Shown: positions 52,155-60,713, counted from the first letter of the stretch. The stretch: 64,000 bases of DNA from Brachybacterium sp. FME24 (GCF_014897705.1 NZ_JABUXV010000001.1:124001-188000), one strand, 5' to 3'. Numbers and translations are program-made. The notes: generated by a model not told the origin, from the letters alone.

Positions 52155-53042
52155 ATGGCCACCGCCCTGGCAGCCGGCCGCCGGCACAGCGTCGCGTGCC
52201 GCGCGGACGGGACGGTCATGGCGGCCGGCGACGACCGAGCCGGCGAATGCGACGTGCTGTCGTGGTCGGGAGTGATCGCCGTCGCGGCCGGGAACGTGCA
52301 CTCGGCCCGCAATACCGGGCGGTCGCACACCGTCGGGCTTCGAGCCGACCGCACGGCACTCGCCACCGGGTGGAACCGTGACGGTCAGACCGACGTCTCC
52401 GGGTGGAGCGAGATCACTGCTGTCGCGACCGGGTGGAGAACCACCCTCGGTCTCCGGGTGGACGGCACCGTGGTGGCGACTGGACGCCGGGCAGAGGGGC
52501 AATGCGACGTGGGGGCGTGGAGCGAGATCGTGGCGATCGCCGGCGGGGACTGGCATAGCGTGGCCGTTCGGCACGATGGCACTGCCCTGGCCACCGGCAA
52601 CAACCAGCGAGGGCAGTGCAAGATCGGTGGATGGCTGAACCTGGTCGACGTCTCGGCCGGTCATCTGCACACCGTCGGTCTGCGGGATGACGGCACCGTC
52701 ATCGCGACGGGCGAGACCGGCTCAGGCCAGTGCGATGTCGCGTCGTGGAGCTGCGTCACAGCCGTGGCAGCCGGCAGCCACCACACGCTCGCGCTCCGGG
52801 AGGACGGAACCGTGCGCGCCGTCGGCGGCAATCAGTTCGGACAGTGCGAGGTGGCGCAATGGCGTGACGTCACGGCGATCGCCGCCGGGTCGGCGCATTC
52901 GCTCGGGCTCCTCGTCGACGGGACCGTGGTGGCGACGGGGGACGACGCCGACGGGCAATGCGCCGTGGGCACCTGGCAGCTGGGCCGGGCGCCCCGTGCA
53001 CCTGATGCTCGCGACGGATCGGATCAGCGGCCCGGTCCCTGA
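52155..53042 (+). CDS. RCC1-like seven-repeat propeller protein
   Basis: 295 residues made almost wholly of seven RCC1-type units of about 38 residues. The consensus is H-S/T-V-x-L-R-x-DGTV-x-ATG-x-n-x-x-GQCDV-x-x-W-x-x-V-x-A-V-A-A-G. Repeat 2 has a nine-residue insertion. Seven units are enough to close a beta-propeller. There is no signal peptide, so it is cytoplasmic, and AGAAGGAG precedes the ATG. In bacteria such proteins are usually of unknown function and may act as binding platforms. It follows phoD by 58 bp on the same strand. Confidence 0.85.
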   Translation: MATALAAGRRHSVACRADGTVMAAGDDRAGECDVLSWSGVIAVAAGNVHSARNTGRSHTVGLRADRTALATGWNRDGQTDVSGWSEITAVATGWRTTLGLRVDGTVVATGRRAEGQCDVGAWSEIVAIAGGDWHSVAVRHDGTALATGNNQRGQCKIGGWLNLVDVSAGHLHTVGLRDDGTVIATGETGSGQCDVASWSCVTAVAAGSHHTLALREDGTVRAVGGNQFGQCEVAQWRDVTAIAAGSAHSLGLLVDGTVVATGDDADGQCAVGTWQLGRAPRAPDARDGSDQRPGP

Positions 53043-53089
53043 AGAGACGCGATCGTGAGTGAGCGGTCGACACCTGGAGTTCTGCCGAC

Positions 53090-53572
53090 ATGAGCGCCGC
53101 GACTGGTTCCGCGGAAGCCGCGGGTCATGCCTCCCCCATGGCCCCGAACATGGCACATCCACTCGAGCACATCAGTGCGGGACCGATGTGCTCGAGCCGC
53201 ACCGCCGATAGCGTGGCCCGCGCCCAGGACGAGGGCGACCTGCCGGGCACATCGGATCCGATCATCCTGGCTCGGGCCCTTCTCACCGCTCAGCAGGGGA
53301 TCGTGTTCATGTGCCGGACCGGGATGGACGCGACCACGCTCGCTGCCACTACTCGATCACTCACGGACCACCTGCTGCCGGAACACTCCGACGCCCGACG
53401 GCGCAGGGCGGGTCTGCGCGGCCCTGCCTTCAGCGGGGCCCGAACCCACGTCGGGATCGACCCGCCGCCCCTCGCCCCCAGTCACACGGAGAATCGAAGC
53501 TCGCCGGCGACGCCACGGCTCGGATCCTCCGGCTCCAGCTCGGAGGATCATCGGTCCTCGCCGGCTGCGTGA
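53090..53572 (+). pseudogene. TetR C-terminal fragment
   Basis: Within this frame, SVARAQDEGDLPGTSDPIILARALLTAQQGIVFMCRTGMDATTLAATTRSLTDHLLP (about 53209-53380) is the ligand-domain end of a TetR regulator. The DNA-binding domain is absent upstream and the downstream frame is meaningless, so it is a remnant. Confidence 0.6.
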
Positions 53573-54534
53573 AGCATCCTCGTCGCTGCGGCCCTCACCC
53601 GGTGTCGGAGTTCCTCGGGACGATCGATCACCACCTCGCAGTCGAGAGCCGCGACGACGGACGGCAACCACTCGAGGCTCTGTGCATGGATCTCGGCCCG
53701 ATGCCAGGGCAGGGCATCGTCGCGCCCCTGGCCCGCCACTGGGTCCAGCCTTTCGAGTCGAGCCACGCTGGGCGGCAGCTGTGCCCGGATGTGATCCTCG
53801 GTCTCTCGAATGCGCAGCACGACCTGCCATCGATAGTCCGCATCCGCGAAGAGGCCGAGAAGGCGGTTGACCAGATCGAGATGCTGCGGCGGCGTGAAGG
53901 TGCCGGGCATCGGCCGAGCTGATCGGATCCGGTCCACCCGGAAGGCACGCTCCTCCTGCCGATCTGTGTCGAGCGCGACGAGATACCACCGGTCCGAGTG
54001 CGCGACCAACCCATAGGGGTGGATGGTGCGCCGCGACGGGACTCCGTCGCCGCTGCGGTACCGCAGGTCGACGACGTGCGAAAGAGTCACGGCCTCCGCC
54101 AGGGTCAGCATCACAGCAGGGTCGGGAGCGACTCCCCCGTGCTGGGACGTCCGCGTCATCGCCCCGAGCAGCGTGTCGATCCGCTCCGCATCAGCGGTCG
54201 GCAGAGCTCGGGTGATCTTGGACAGGGCAGTCTGCGCGGCGACCCCTGGTTCGCGTGTTGCCGCTTGCGCACGGGCGAGCCCGAGAAAGACCGCCACCAC
54301 TTCCTCACTGCTGAACATGAGCGGGAGGACGCGCTGGCCGGGCGCCAGCCGATAGCCGCCGTAACGCCCCCGCAGCGTCTCGACGGGGATTCCTAGATCG
54401 ACCAGTCGCGCCACATCTCTGCGAACCGTCCGCTCGTCGACGCCGAGGCGCTCTGCCAGCTCTCCGACAGTGCGCAGCTGCGCGGACTGCAGCAGTTCGA
54501 GCACCCTCAGCGCCCGCGCGGTGGTGTCTGCCAT
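53548..54534 (-). CDS. YafY-type HTH/WYL-domain regulator
   Basis: 328 residues. N-terminal HTH_11 (LLQSAQLRTVGELAERLGVDERTVRRDVARL), and a WYL domain from about 150 with RYRSGDGVPSRRTIHPYGLVAHSDRWYLVALDT, in which the W-Y-L motif reads DRWYLVAL. WYL regulators often control an adjacent VOC or oxidoreductase gene, as here. Start MADTTARALR at 54534 follows GATGAT-n6, a leaderless pattern; a longer frame to 54675 is rejected. The divergent 54553-54577 palindrome is its probable operator. Confidence 0.88.
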   Translation of the reverse strand: MADTTARALRVLELLQSAQLRTVGELAERLGVDERTVRRDVARLVDLGIPVETLRGRYGGYRLAPGQRVLPLMFSSEEVVAVFLGLARAQAATREPGVAAQTALSKITRALPTADAERIDTLLGAMTRTSQHGGVAPDPAVMLTLAEAVTLSHVVDLRYRSGDGVPSRRTIHPYGLVAHSDRWYLVALDTDRQEERAFRVDRIRSARPMPGTFTPPQHLDLVNRLLGLFADADYRWQVVLRIRETEDHIRAQLPPSVARLERLDPVAGQGRDDALPWHRAEIHAQSLEWLPSVVAALDCEVVIDRPEELRHRVRAAATRMLHAAGEDR

Positions 54535-54552
54535 GCATCCATCATCGCCTAC

Positions 54553-54589
54553 ATACCGGGCAGTTCTTGCCCGGTATCGCCAGTACTGT
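54553..54589 (+). promoter_or_regulatory. 10-bp-arm operator and VOC promoter
   Basis: ATACCGGGCA (54553-54562) and TGCCCGGTAT (54568-54577) are perfect inverted arms around GTTCT. TACTGT at 54584-54589 is a -10 for the VOC gene, so the operator covers its -35 and the divergent start of the WYL gene. Confidence 0.72.
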
Positions 54590-54646
54590 CCTGTCCGTGG
54601 CCGGATCCGTGGGCCACATCCACAGTCACCCCAGGAGGAGACGGCA

Positions 54647-55057
54647 ATGCAGTTGGCAGCCACCCGCATCATCACCGACGACGTCGATGCACTCGTCGCG
54701 TTCTACGAATCGGCCACCGGACTCACCGCCGAGCGGCTCCACCCCTTGTTCGCCGAGCTGCGCACCGCATCGGGCACGCTGGCCATCGCGAGCTCAGCCA
54801 CGGTGCCACTGCTCGGGGACGATGCCGCCGAGGCTCACGCGAATCGCAGTGTCACCTTGGACTTCCTCGTCGACGACGTCGACTCGACCCGCACGGCTCT
54901 TCAGGATGTCGTCGACGAGTTCGTCAAGGAGCCGACGGACATGCCCTGGGGCAACCGTTCGCTCCTCGTCAGGGATCCGGACGGCAACCTGATCAACTTC
55001 TTCGCACCGATCAGCGAGGCGGCCCAGGCACGTTTCGCGAGCACTGCTCAGGAGTAG
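54647..55057 (+). CDS. VOC-family protein (paralogue of 44748)
   Basis: 136 residues, about 80% identical in its core to the VOC protein at 44748 (shared starts MQLAATRIITDDVDALVAFY and ends DPDGNLINFF), with ten extra C-terminal residues. AGGAGG lies seven bases before the ATG. It is divergent from a WYL regulator with a perfect operator between them, and converges on the DUF1684 gene through a strong hairpin. Probably a stress- or toxin-related VOC protein. Confidence 0.88.
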   Translation: MQLAATRIITDDVDALVAFYESATGLTAERLHPLFAELRTASGTLAIASSATVPLLGDDAAEAHANRSVTLDFLVDDVDSTRTALQDVVDEFVKEPTDMPWGNRSLLVRDPDGNLINFFAPISEAAQARFASTAQE

Positions 55058-55078
55058 ACCCTGAGGCATCGACAGAGA

Positions 55079-55115
55079 TTCGGCACCTGGGCGCCGGTCG
55101 CGCCCAGGTGCCGAA
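55079..55115. terminator. 16-bp perfect terminator hairpin
   Basis: TTCGGCACCTGGGCGC (55079-55094) pairs with GCGCCCAGGTGCCGAA (55100-55115) around CGGTC, placed 20 bases after the VOC stop and 18 before the stop of the convergent gene. Bidirectional terminator. Confidence 0.85.
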
Positions 55116-55132
55116 GATCCCGCAGCGTCGGA

Positions 55133-56371
55133 TCAGCTGGCGACGCTCGCGCTGCCTTCGTCCGGCGGCGTCATGTTCGCGTACTCGTCGATGCGGTCGA
55201 TGAGACCGCCCTGGAAGCCGAAGTACATCGCCACGGGCAGCTCGGTGCCGGAACCGTCGGGCATGCTGATGTGGAGCACGTGCTGCTGGAGCACCTCGTC
55301 GGGCTTCTGGAACTGACGGGTGATCTCGTACCGCAGCGCGACGACACCCCCACCGCTCGACATCTGCTCGAGCTGCTCGAGGTTCTCCTCGATCGTCTGC
55401 TCGCCCTGGCCGTCGTTGTGCCAGACGGTGGCCGTGTCCGTGCACATCGCTCGCATGCTCGCGAAGTCGAAGTGCTCCAGATGTCGCAGGTACTGGACCG
55501 CCTTCTCGGTCAATTCAGATTCCATGATTCCGTCCTGTTCTTCGTTGTCGGGCTCTGTCACCGTGCTCCCGCTCGTTCCGTCGAGAACGAGTGCACGTTC
55601 CCCAGCGTCGACGACGACCGGAAGATGGTTCGACTCCGGCGGGATCGGGCACGGAAACGCCGTGGAGAACGCGTGGTGGGGCAGGGTCACCTGGTTGAAG
55701 TCGACCCGCAGAGTGCTGCCCTCGCCCGGGGGGAGGATCAGCCATCGACCGATCTCGGGGGTGTCGGTGCCGCTGCTGGGATCGGTGAAGACCGCCAGAC
55801 GCAGACCGGGGACGGATTCCAGCACCATCAGGGTGTGCTCCTGGCCGCCGAGCTCGACGACCAGGTCGCCCGGGGCGGGGACTGTCTCCTTGCTCCGAGG
55901 GCTGGTCAGACGCCCTACTTCGATGGTCCGGCCCGGCACTGGCCGGTACTCGGCGTGGACGACCCAGCTCGGATCGTACGGATAGCTCGCGATATCGCGC
56001 AGCCTCGTGAGACCAGGTGCGGAAGGGTCCCAGACGACCATGCCGAAGGTTCCGCCCCATCCTTGGACGAAACATACCCGCCCATCAGCAAGCTCCACCT
56101 GACTGCCGGATTCGACGTCCACCGCACCGGTCACCGGCCGACCTCCGATCGACACTCCGTCCGCGGCGGTGACGGTGAGGGTCAGGACCCCCGAAGCACT
56201 CACCTCCCATCGACCGGGCAAGCCCGGCACCCCCGGTTCGGGCTGCGAGATCATGGCCAGTTGGTCGGTGCCCGCCTTGCCGCCCGGTCCGGCGATCTCC
56301 TCCCAACGGTTCTTCCGCCAGGTCGCGTACTCCACCGGCACACCCGGATGGCCAGAATCCTCAGTAGACAT
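55133..56371 (-). CDS. DUF1684 / SnoaL-like fusion protein
   Basis: 412 residues. The first ~285 are a DUF1684 domain, recognised by TFGMVVWDPSAPGL, EIGRWLILPPGEGSTLRVDFNQVTLPHHAFSTAFPCPIPPESNHLPVVVDAGER. The last ~110, after a short acidic linker, are a SnoaL-like fold (YLRHLEHFDFASMRAMCTDTATVWHNDGQGE and MYFGFQGGLIDRIDEY). Start MSTEDSGHPG at 56371, AGGAGG just upstream. DUF1684 and SnoaL separately occur in stress and ester metabolism; their fusion suggests a hydrolase or isomerase on one substrate. Divergent from an XRE-cupin regulator. Confidence 0.75.
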   Translation of the reverse strand: MSTEDSGHPGVPVEYATWRKNRWEEIAGPGGKAGTDQLAMISQPEPGVPGLPGRWEVSASGVLTLTVTAADGVSIGGRPVTGAVDVESGSQVELADGRVCFVQGWGGTFGMVVWDPSAPGLTRLRDIASYPYDPSWVVHAEYRPVPGRTIEVGRLTSPRSKETVPAPGDLVVELGGQEHTLMVLESVPGLRLAVFTDPSSGTDTPEIGRWLILPPGEGSTLRVDFNQVTLPHHAFSTAFPCPIPPESNHLPVVVDAGERALVLDGTSGSTVTEPDNEEQDGIMESELTEKAVQYLRHLEHFDFASMRAMCTDTATVWHNDGQGEQTIEENLEQLEQMSSGGGVVALRYEITRQFQKPDEVLQQHVLHISMPDGSGTELPVAMYFGFQGGLIDRIDEYANMTPPDEGSASVAS

Positions 56372-56456
56372 CGATCCTCCTGTTCCTGTCGGCGCCCGCA
56401 CCGAGCGCCCTCGAGACTCCACACTGCGACGGCGACACAGGTTCTTGCAAACACTA

Positions 56457-56471
56457 TTGCCGTTCTGGCAA
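56457..56471. promoter_or_regulatory. Inverted repeat TTGCC-n5-GGCAA
   Basis: TTGCC (56457-56461) and GGCAA (56467-56471), ten bases before the XRE-cupin ATG and near the divergent DUF1684 gene. A further TTGCAAAC (56445-56452) partly repeats the GGCAAAC of the right arm. Candidate autoregulatory site. Confidence 0.5.
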
Positions 56472-56481
56472 ACTGCCGGCC

Positions 56482-57072
56482 ATGAACACCGAGAAGAGCG
56501 AAGACCTCGACGCCGTCGGGCCCCGACTGCGCAACCTGCGCCAAGAACGCGAGACCACGCTGGCCGAGATGTCGACCGCTACCGGCATCTCCATCAGCAC
56601 GCTGTCCCGGCTGGAGTCCGGATCCCGGCGGCCGACCCTCGAACTGCTGCTACCGCTGGCCAGAGCGCACGGCGTCACGCTCGACGAGCTCGTCGATGCT
56701 CCAGCCACCGGTGACCCACGTGTTCACCTGCGCCCCATCCACTGCAAGGGAGGGCAGACGGTCCTGCCGTTGACCCGGCGCCCCGGCGGCATCCAGGCCT
56801 ACAAGTTCATCCTCCCGGGACGCCGCAGCTCGGATCAGCCCGCCCTCAAGACCCACGAGGGGTACGAATGGGCCTACGTCCTCAACGGACAGCTGCGGCT
56901 CGTGCTCGGCGAATACGACACGGTCCTCTCGCCCGGCGAAGCCGCCGAGTTCGACACCCGCACACCACACTGGTTCGGCGCCGCAACCACCGGGCCCGTG
57001 GAGTACATCGGACTCATCGGACGGCAGGGCGAGCGCGCACACATCCGCGTCCGCTCCACCCCCAAGACGTGA
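56482..57072 (+). CDS. XRE/cupin transcriptional regulator
   Basis: 196 residues. N-terminal HTH ETTLAEMSTATGISISTLSRLESGSRRPTLELLLPLARAHGV and a C-terminal cupin (KFILPGRRS, THEGYEWAYVLNGQLRLVLGEYDTVLSPGEAAEFDTRTPHWFGA), the common bacterial helix-cupin repressor type. Probably senses a small ligand via the cupin and represses the divergent DUF1684-SnoaL gene. Confidence 0.88.
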   Translation: MNTEKSEDLDAVGPRLRNLRQERETTLAEMSTATGISISTLSRLESGSRRPTLELLLPLARAHGVTLDELVDAPATGDPRVHLRPIHCKGGQTVLPLTRRPGGIQAYKFILPGRRSSDQPALKTHEGYEWAYVLNGQLRLVLGEYDTVLSPGEAAEFDTRTPHWFGAATTGPVEYIGLIGRQGERAHIRVRSTPKT

Positions 57073-57394
57073 ACGAGCGCTCCGGCCAGGCGACCACAGC
57101 CGACGCCCGCTGACGTTCACCGACGTGGCGAACAAGCGCGGGCTTCTCCCACGCGGCGAGCCGGTCTCGTGCAGGGACCGATGTGCGCAGTGGCGGCCTG
57201 AGCACGCTTCTCGAGCCACCCGCACCTCTTCCCGGCGCCGACCGGGACCCCCGGTGCGCGACCTGGTCCACGGACCGCTCGACACGGAAGGGCTGCTGCG
57301 CGATCAGGAGGCACCACCCGAGAAGCCGCACGGCCTGCACGCACGGGCGAGGCGATCGTGCGGGCTCACCGTCGCTCCAGCCGCACCCCATGCA
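57073..57394. other. Intergenic, no gene recognised
   Basis: 322 bp between the XRE-cupin gene and the marR promoter. Reading frames exist on both strands, but none starts with a ribosome-binding site or gives a protein-like sequence, so I call none. Confidence 0.45.
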
Positions 57395-57436
57395 GTTGAC
57401 ACGTCAACCCGCTAGACCTAGAGTTGACATGTCAAC
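57395..57436 (+). promoter_or_regulatory. MarR operators within a consensus promoter
   Basis: Two perfect 14-bp palindromes, GTTGACACGTCAAC (57395-57408) and GTTGACATGTCAAC (57423-57436), centres 28 bp apart. TTGACA (57396-57401) and TAGAGT (57419-57424) are 17 bases apart, so the first site covers the -35 and the second the -10/+1 region. A textbook autoregulated promoter. Confidence 0.8.
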
Positions 57437-57449
57437 ACGAGGAGGTTCG

Positions 57450-57926
57450 ATGGTCCAGAACGGTCACCGCGCAATGCCCACCCGGGAGCAGCTGCATACC
57501 TGGCGCGGCTACATCGAGACCGCGGACGTGCTTCGTTCGCGACTGGGCACCAGAATGCAGCACGAGTCCTCTCTGTCCACAGGCGACTACCAGGTTCTGC
57601 TCGCCCTGAGCGAGGCGGAGGGCAGGACGTTGCGCGCATCGGCGCTCGCCCTGCACATCGGCTGGGAACGCAGCCGCCTTTCGCATCATCTGGGGCGAAT
57701 GGAGAAGCGCGGCCTGATCGGGCGCGCCACCTGCGCCGACGACGTGCACGGCATCGAGGTGAGCATGACGCCGGAGGGAGCAGATTCCTTCCGAGCGGGG
57801 TCCGTCCCGCACCTGCGCGCGGTCAAGGAACTGTTCCTCGACGCACTCTCCGCCGACCAACTGGCCCAGGTCGAGGACCTGACCCGCACGCTCCGCACAC
57901 ACCTCGACCTCGAACCCCAGGGTTGA
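57450..57926 (+). CDS. MarR-family transcriptional regulator
   Basis: 158 residues with the winged helix RTLRASALALHIGWERSRLSHHLGRMEKRGLIGRATCADD and wing GIEVSMTPEG. AGGAGG lies five bases before the ATG. The twin palindromes upstream are its likely operators. It is followed 100 bp later by the luciferase-like monooxygenase and its reductase, the probable targets. Confidence 0.9.
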   Translation: MVQNGHRAMPTREQLHTWRGYIETADVLRSRLGTRMQHESSLSTGDYQVLLALSEAEGRTLRASALALHIGWERSRLSHHLGRMEKRGLIGRATCADDVHGIEVSMTPEGADSFRAGSVPHLRAVKELFLDALSADQLAQVEDLTRTLRTHLDLEPQG

Positions 57927-58026
57927 TCACCCAGCAGTTCTCCCTTGACGAGACCGCGCGCTCCGGCACGCATGCACCCGCACGGTCCCTTCGCACTTCT
58001 CAAGTCAGCGAAAGGTCCTGTTTCTC

Positions 58027-59214
58027 ATGCAGTTCGGCATCTTCGGCGTCGGCGACATCGCCCCCGACCCCACCACCGGCATCCCGCGCTCCGAGACGAA
58101 GCGCATCCACGACACGATCACTCTGGCGAAGGCCGCAGACGAACTGGGCCTGGACGTCTTCGCAGTCGGTGAGCATCACAACCCACCGTTCGTCGCGTCC
58201 GCCCCGCCGGTGCTGCTCGCCCACATCGCGGCGCAGACGCAGAACATCCTCCTGTCCACCTCCACCACGCTGATCACGACCAATGATCCGGTGAAGATCG
58301 CCGAAGACTACGCATTCCTGCAGCACGTCGCGCTGGGCCGCATGGACCTCATGCTCGGCCGCGGGAACACGGTTCCGGTCTACCCCTGGTTCGGACAGGA
58401 CATCCGGGACGGCGTACCGCTCGCCCTGGAGCACTACAACCTGCTGCACAAGCTGTGGCGGGAAGACGTGGTCGATTGGGAGGGTCGGTTCCGTACTCCT
58501 CTGCAGGGGTTCACCGCGACGCCGCGACCCCTGGATGGGGTGCCGCCCTTCGTGTGGCACGGCGCGATCCGCACTCCGGAGATCGCCGAGCAGGCCGCTT
58601 TCCACGGCAACGGGTACTTCGCCAACCACATCCTCGCTCCAAACCTGCACTTCAAGCCGCTGGTGGACTTCTACCGCCAGCGCTTCGAGCACTACGGTCA
58701 CGGCCGCGCGCAGGACGCGATCGTGGGGCTGGGCGGGCAAGCGTTCCTCGCGAAGCGGTCCCAGGATGCGTACAACGGATTCCAACCGTACTTCGAGTCC
58801 TATCCGATGTTCCGGGGCACGAGCCTGGACCAGGTCGCGGAGAGCACCCCGCTGTCGGTCGGGTCGCCGCAGGAGGTCATCGACAAGACGCTCACGTTCC
58901 AGGAGGGCTTCGGCGACTACCAGCGGCAGTTGTGGCTCATCGACCTGGGGTCCATCCCGATCGAGGTCGCCCTCGAGCAGCTCGAACTGCTGGCCACCGA
59001 GGTCGTCCCCGTGCTGCGTACGGAGATGGACTCCCGTCGAGCTCCCGGCGTTCCGGACGCCCCGACGCACGCCTCGCTGGTCGAGGCGACGTACGGCGAG
59101 GCCGAGCCGCGGCAGGCGCGCCCGCGCCCCAACAGTGGCGACAACACCTCGGGCCCGCTGCCCTACCTCGACAGCGATCCGGCCATGCCGGCGCAGATGC
59201 CGAGGTTCGCATGA
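58027..59214 (+). CDS. FMN-dependent luciferase-like monooxygenase (CE1758-type)
   Basis: 395 residues of the bacterial luciferase-like (LLM) TIM-barrel. It opens MQFGIFGVGDIAPDPTTGIP and has AVGEHHNPPFVASAPPVLLAHIA, LGRGNTVPVYPWFGQD and YFESYPMFRGTSLDQV. The layout matches the corynebacterial CE1758 family, which oxidises organic substrates using reduced FMN. Its stop overlaps the reductase start (ATGA), so the reductase supplies its FMNH2. Controlled, I infer, by the upstream MarR. Confidence 0.88.
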   Translation: MQFGIFGVGDIAPDPTTGIPRSETKRIHDTITLAKAADELGLDVFAVGEHHNPPFVASAPPVLLAHIAAQTQNILLSTSTTLITTNDPVKIAEDYAFLQHVALGRMDLMLGRGNTVPVYPWFGQDIRDGVPLALEHYNLLHKLWREDVVDWEGRFRTPLQGFTATPRPLDGVPPFVWHGAIRTPEIAEQAAFHGNGYFANHILAPNLHFKPLVDFYRQRFEHYGHGRAQDAIVGLGGQAFLAKRSQDAYNGFQPYFESYPMFRGTSLDQVAESTPLSVGSPQEVIDKTLTFQEGFGDYQRQLWLIDLGSIPIEVALEQLELLATEVVPVLRTEMDSRRAPGVPDAPTHASLVEATYGEAEPRQARPRPNSGDNTSGPLPYLDSDPAMPAQMPRFA

Positions 59215-59894
59215 GCGTGGGTGAAGCACCGTTGCGGCTCGTCGCGATCAGCGCCGGGACCGGGGATCCGTCGACCACGCGCATGCTGACCGACCGGGCC
59301 GTCCAGGCCACGGCCACGCGGCTGCGGGAATCGGCGCGAGTCGTCTCCGCGGAGGTGATCGAGCTCGCGCCGATCGCCGCGCAGATAGCGCAGAGCCTCG
59401 TGAGCGGGTTCCCCACCGAGACCGTCAAGGAGGCGATCGAGCGGCTCGCCGCCGCGGACGCGCTCGTCGTGACCACCCCGGTGTACAAGGCCGGGATCAG
59501 CGGCCTGCTCAAGTCCTTCATCGATCTGCTGGACAACGATCTGCTCATCGCCAAGCCGGTCCTGCTCGCCGCCACCGCGGGGTCGGCGCGGCATGCGATG
59601 GTCGTCGACGATCAGCTGCGCCCGTTGTTCGCGTTCCTCCGTGCACTGCCCGCTCCGACCTCGTTGTTCGCGGCCCCCGAGGACTGGGGTTCCGCGGATC
59701 TCGGTAAGCGTGTCGAGCGCGCCGGCGGTGAACTGGCCGCGCTCGCGATCAGCGGCGTCGGACGGGACATCGCCGACGGCGGCTGGAGCGGCTACCAGCA
59801 CAGCTTCGGCGGCAGCGCCACGCGCGCCGAGCGCACCGCTGATGACATCGACATAGATACCGACCTCATGCGCCTGGCACGAGGAGGTAGCTGA
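59211..59894 (+). CDS. FMN reductase (CE1759-type)
   Basis: 227-residue NAD(P)H:FMN reductase of the flavodoxin-like fold. LRLVAISAGTGDPSTTRML is the FMN phosphate loop and LVVTTPVYKAGISGLLKSFIDLL the family's flavin-binding motif. Begins in the stop of the monooxygenase gene. Pairs with that enzyme as a two-component system. Confidence 0.88.
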   Translation: MSVGEAPLRLVAISAGTGDPSTTRMLTDRAVQATATRLRESARVVSAEVIELAPIAAQIAQSLVSGFPTETVKEAIERLAAADALVVTTPVYKAGISGLLKSFIDLLDNDLLIAKPVLLAATAGSARHAMVVDDQLRPLFAFLRALPAPTSLFAAPEDWGSADLGKRVERAGGELAALAISGVGRDIADGGWSGYQHSFGGSATRAERTADDIDIDTDLMRLARGGS

Positions 59895-60521
59895 CGCGAC
59901 TGTTCACGCACGTCCACTGAGCAGGACAGGCAAACCTTCGCCGGATCCCTTCTCGATGTCATCCCCGGCACCCCAGGAGGCCGCCGGTTCCAGGCCCGCA
60001 GCCTTGCCGACGCAAAGCTCACCTCTGCATCCCTGGCCGGCAGCCCGACCTCGCTCGTGACGCCTGATGGCGACGTCGTGACAACCGGATTGCTGCCGCT
60101 GGGCGAGCTGCTCGCCGCTCAACGAGCCGCCGGCGCCCCCGTCATCGAATCGGCCGCAGGCGAAGCACCGTCAGGCATCCCGCGCATCGCCGTGCGACGC
60201 ATGCTGCCCTTCATGCATCTGGCACCTCGGCGGCACCCCGCGATTCGGCTCCTGACAGGAGTCAGGACACCCGAGCGCGCAGCTCCTCGACGCCATTCGT
60301 GGGCACACGCGCTCGTCGAGTGGCCGGACGGCACGACACGGGAAGGCCGGCTGCGCCTGGGAGACGCCAGCGCCGTGACCGCATCCGTGGCAGCCGAAAT
60401 GGCCTCGAGACGGGCCGCCGGCCGCGGCACACCTGGCGCCTACACCCCCGCCGAGCTGTTCGGAGCAGAGCTCGCCGAATCCTGCGACGGCGCGCACTCG
60501 CTCGCCAACGAGCACTTCTGA
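59895..60521 (+). pseudogene. Saccharopine-dehydrogenase-like C-terminal remnant
   Basis: Open from just after the reductase stop, this frame encodes a C-terminal half: HSWAHALVEWPDGTTREGRLRLGDASAVTASVAAEMASRRAAGRGTPGAYTPAELFGAELAES, typical of the end of saccharopine-dehydrogenase/enoyl-reductase-like NAD(P)-binding proteins. The N-terminal Rossmann half is absent. A GTG at 60057 might restart translation, but no ribosome-binding site is seen. Confidence 0.55.
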
Positions 60522-60646
60522 CACCACCACAAAGGTGCCGATATCGCGGAGATCCGTGCCGCCGACGCCCATCGCATCGTCGGCCAATGACCGGCCGGCA
60601 GCGCCAGAGGGCGAATCGGGACAGACCCCCGACGCAAACCCCAAAA

Positions 60647-60662
60647 TAGTACGGTCGTGCTA
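60647..60662. promoter_or_regulatory. TetR-type site TAGTAC-n4-GTGCTA
   Basis: TAGTAC and GTGCTA around GGTC; same architecture as the sites at 61711 and 61747 flanking a TetR gene. It precedes a 102-residue gene by 80 bp and overlaps a likely -10 (TAGCGT, 60661-60666). Confidence 0.55.
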
Positions 60663-60679
60663 GCGTGGGATTCATTCAC

Positions 60680-60713
60680 CCCGAAGCGCACCACCCGAAG
60701 CGCACCATTCGGG
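60680..60713 (+). repeat. Tandem 14-bp repeat with shared closing arm
   Basis: CCCGAAGCGCACCA occurs twice in immediate tandem (60680-60693, 60694-60707) and is followed by TTCGGG (60708-60713). TTCGGG can pair with CCCGAA of either copy, giving two alternative hairpins just before the ribosome-binding site of the next gene. Confidence 0.55.

Noticed and set aside
53090..53572. Treating the TetR-like frame as a working regulator
   Set aside because: The DNA-binding domain is missing and the 3' part is meaningless, so it is listed as a remnant.
57125..57415. Small plus-strand frame before marR
   Set aside because: GTG start lacks a ribosome-binding site; the sequence is Arg/Pro-rich and would overlap the marR operator.
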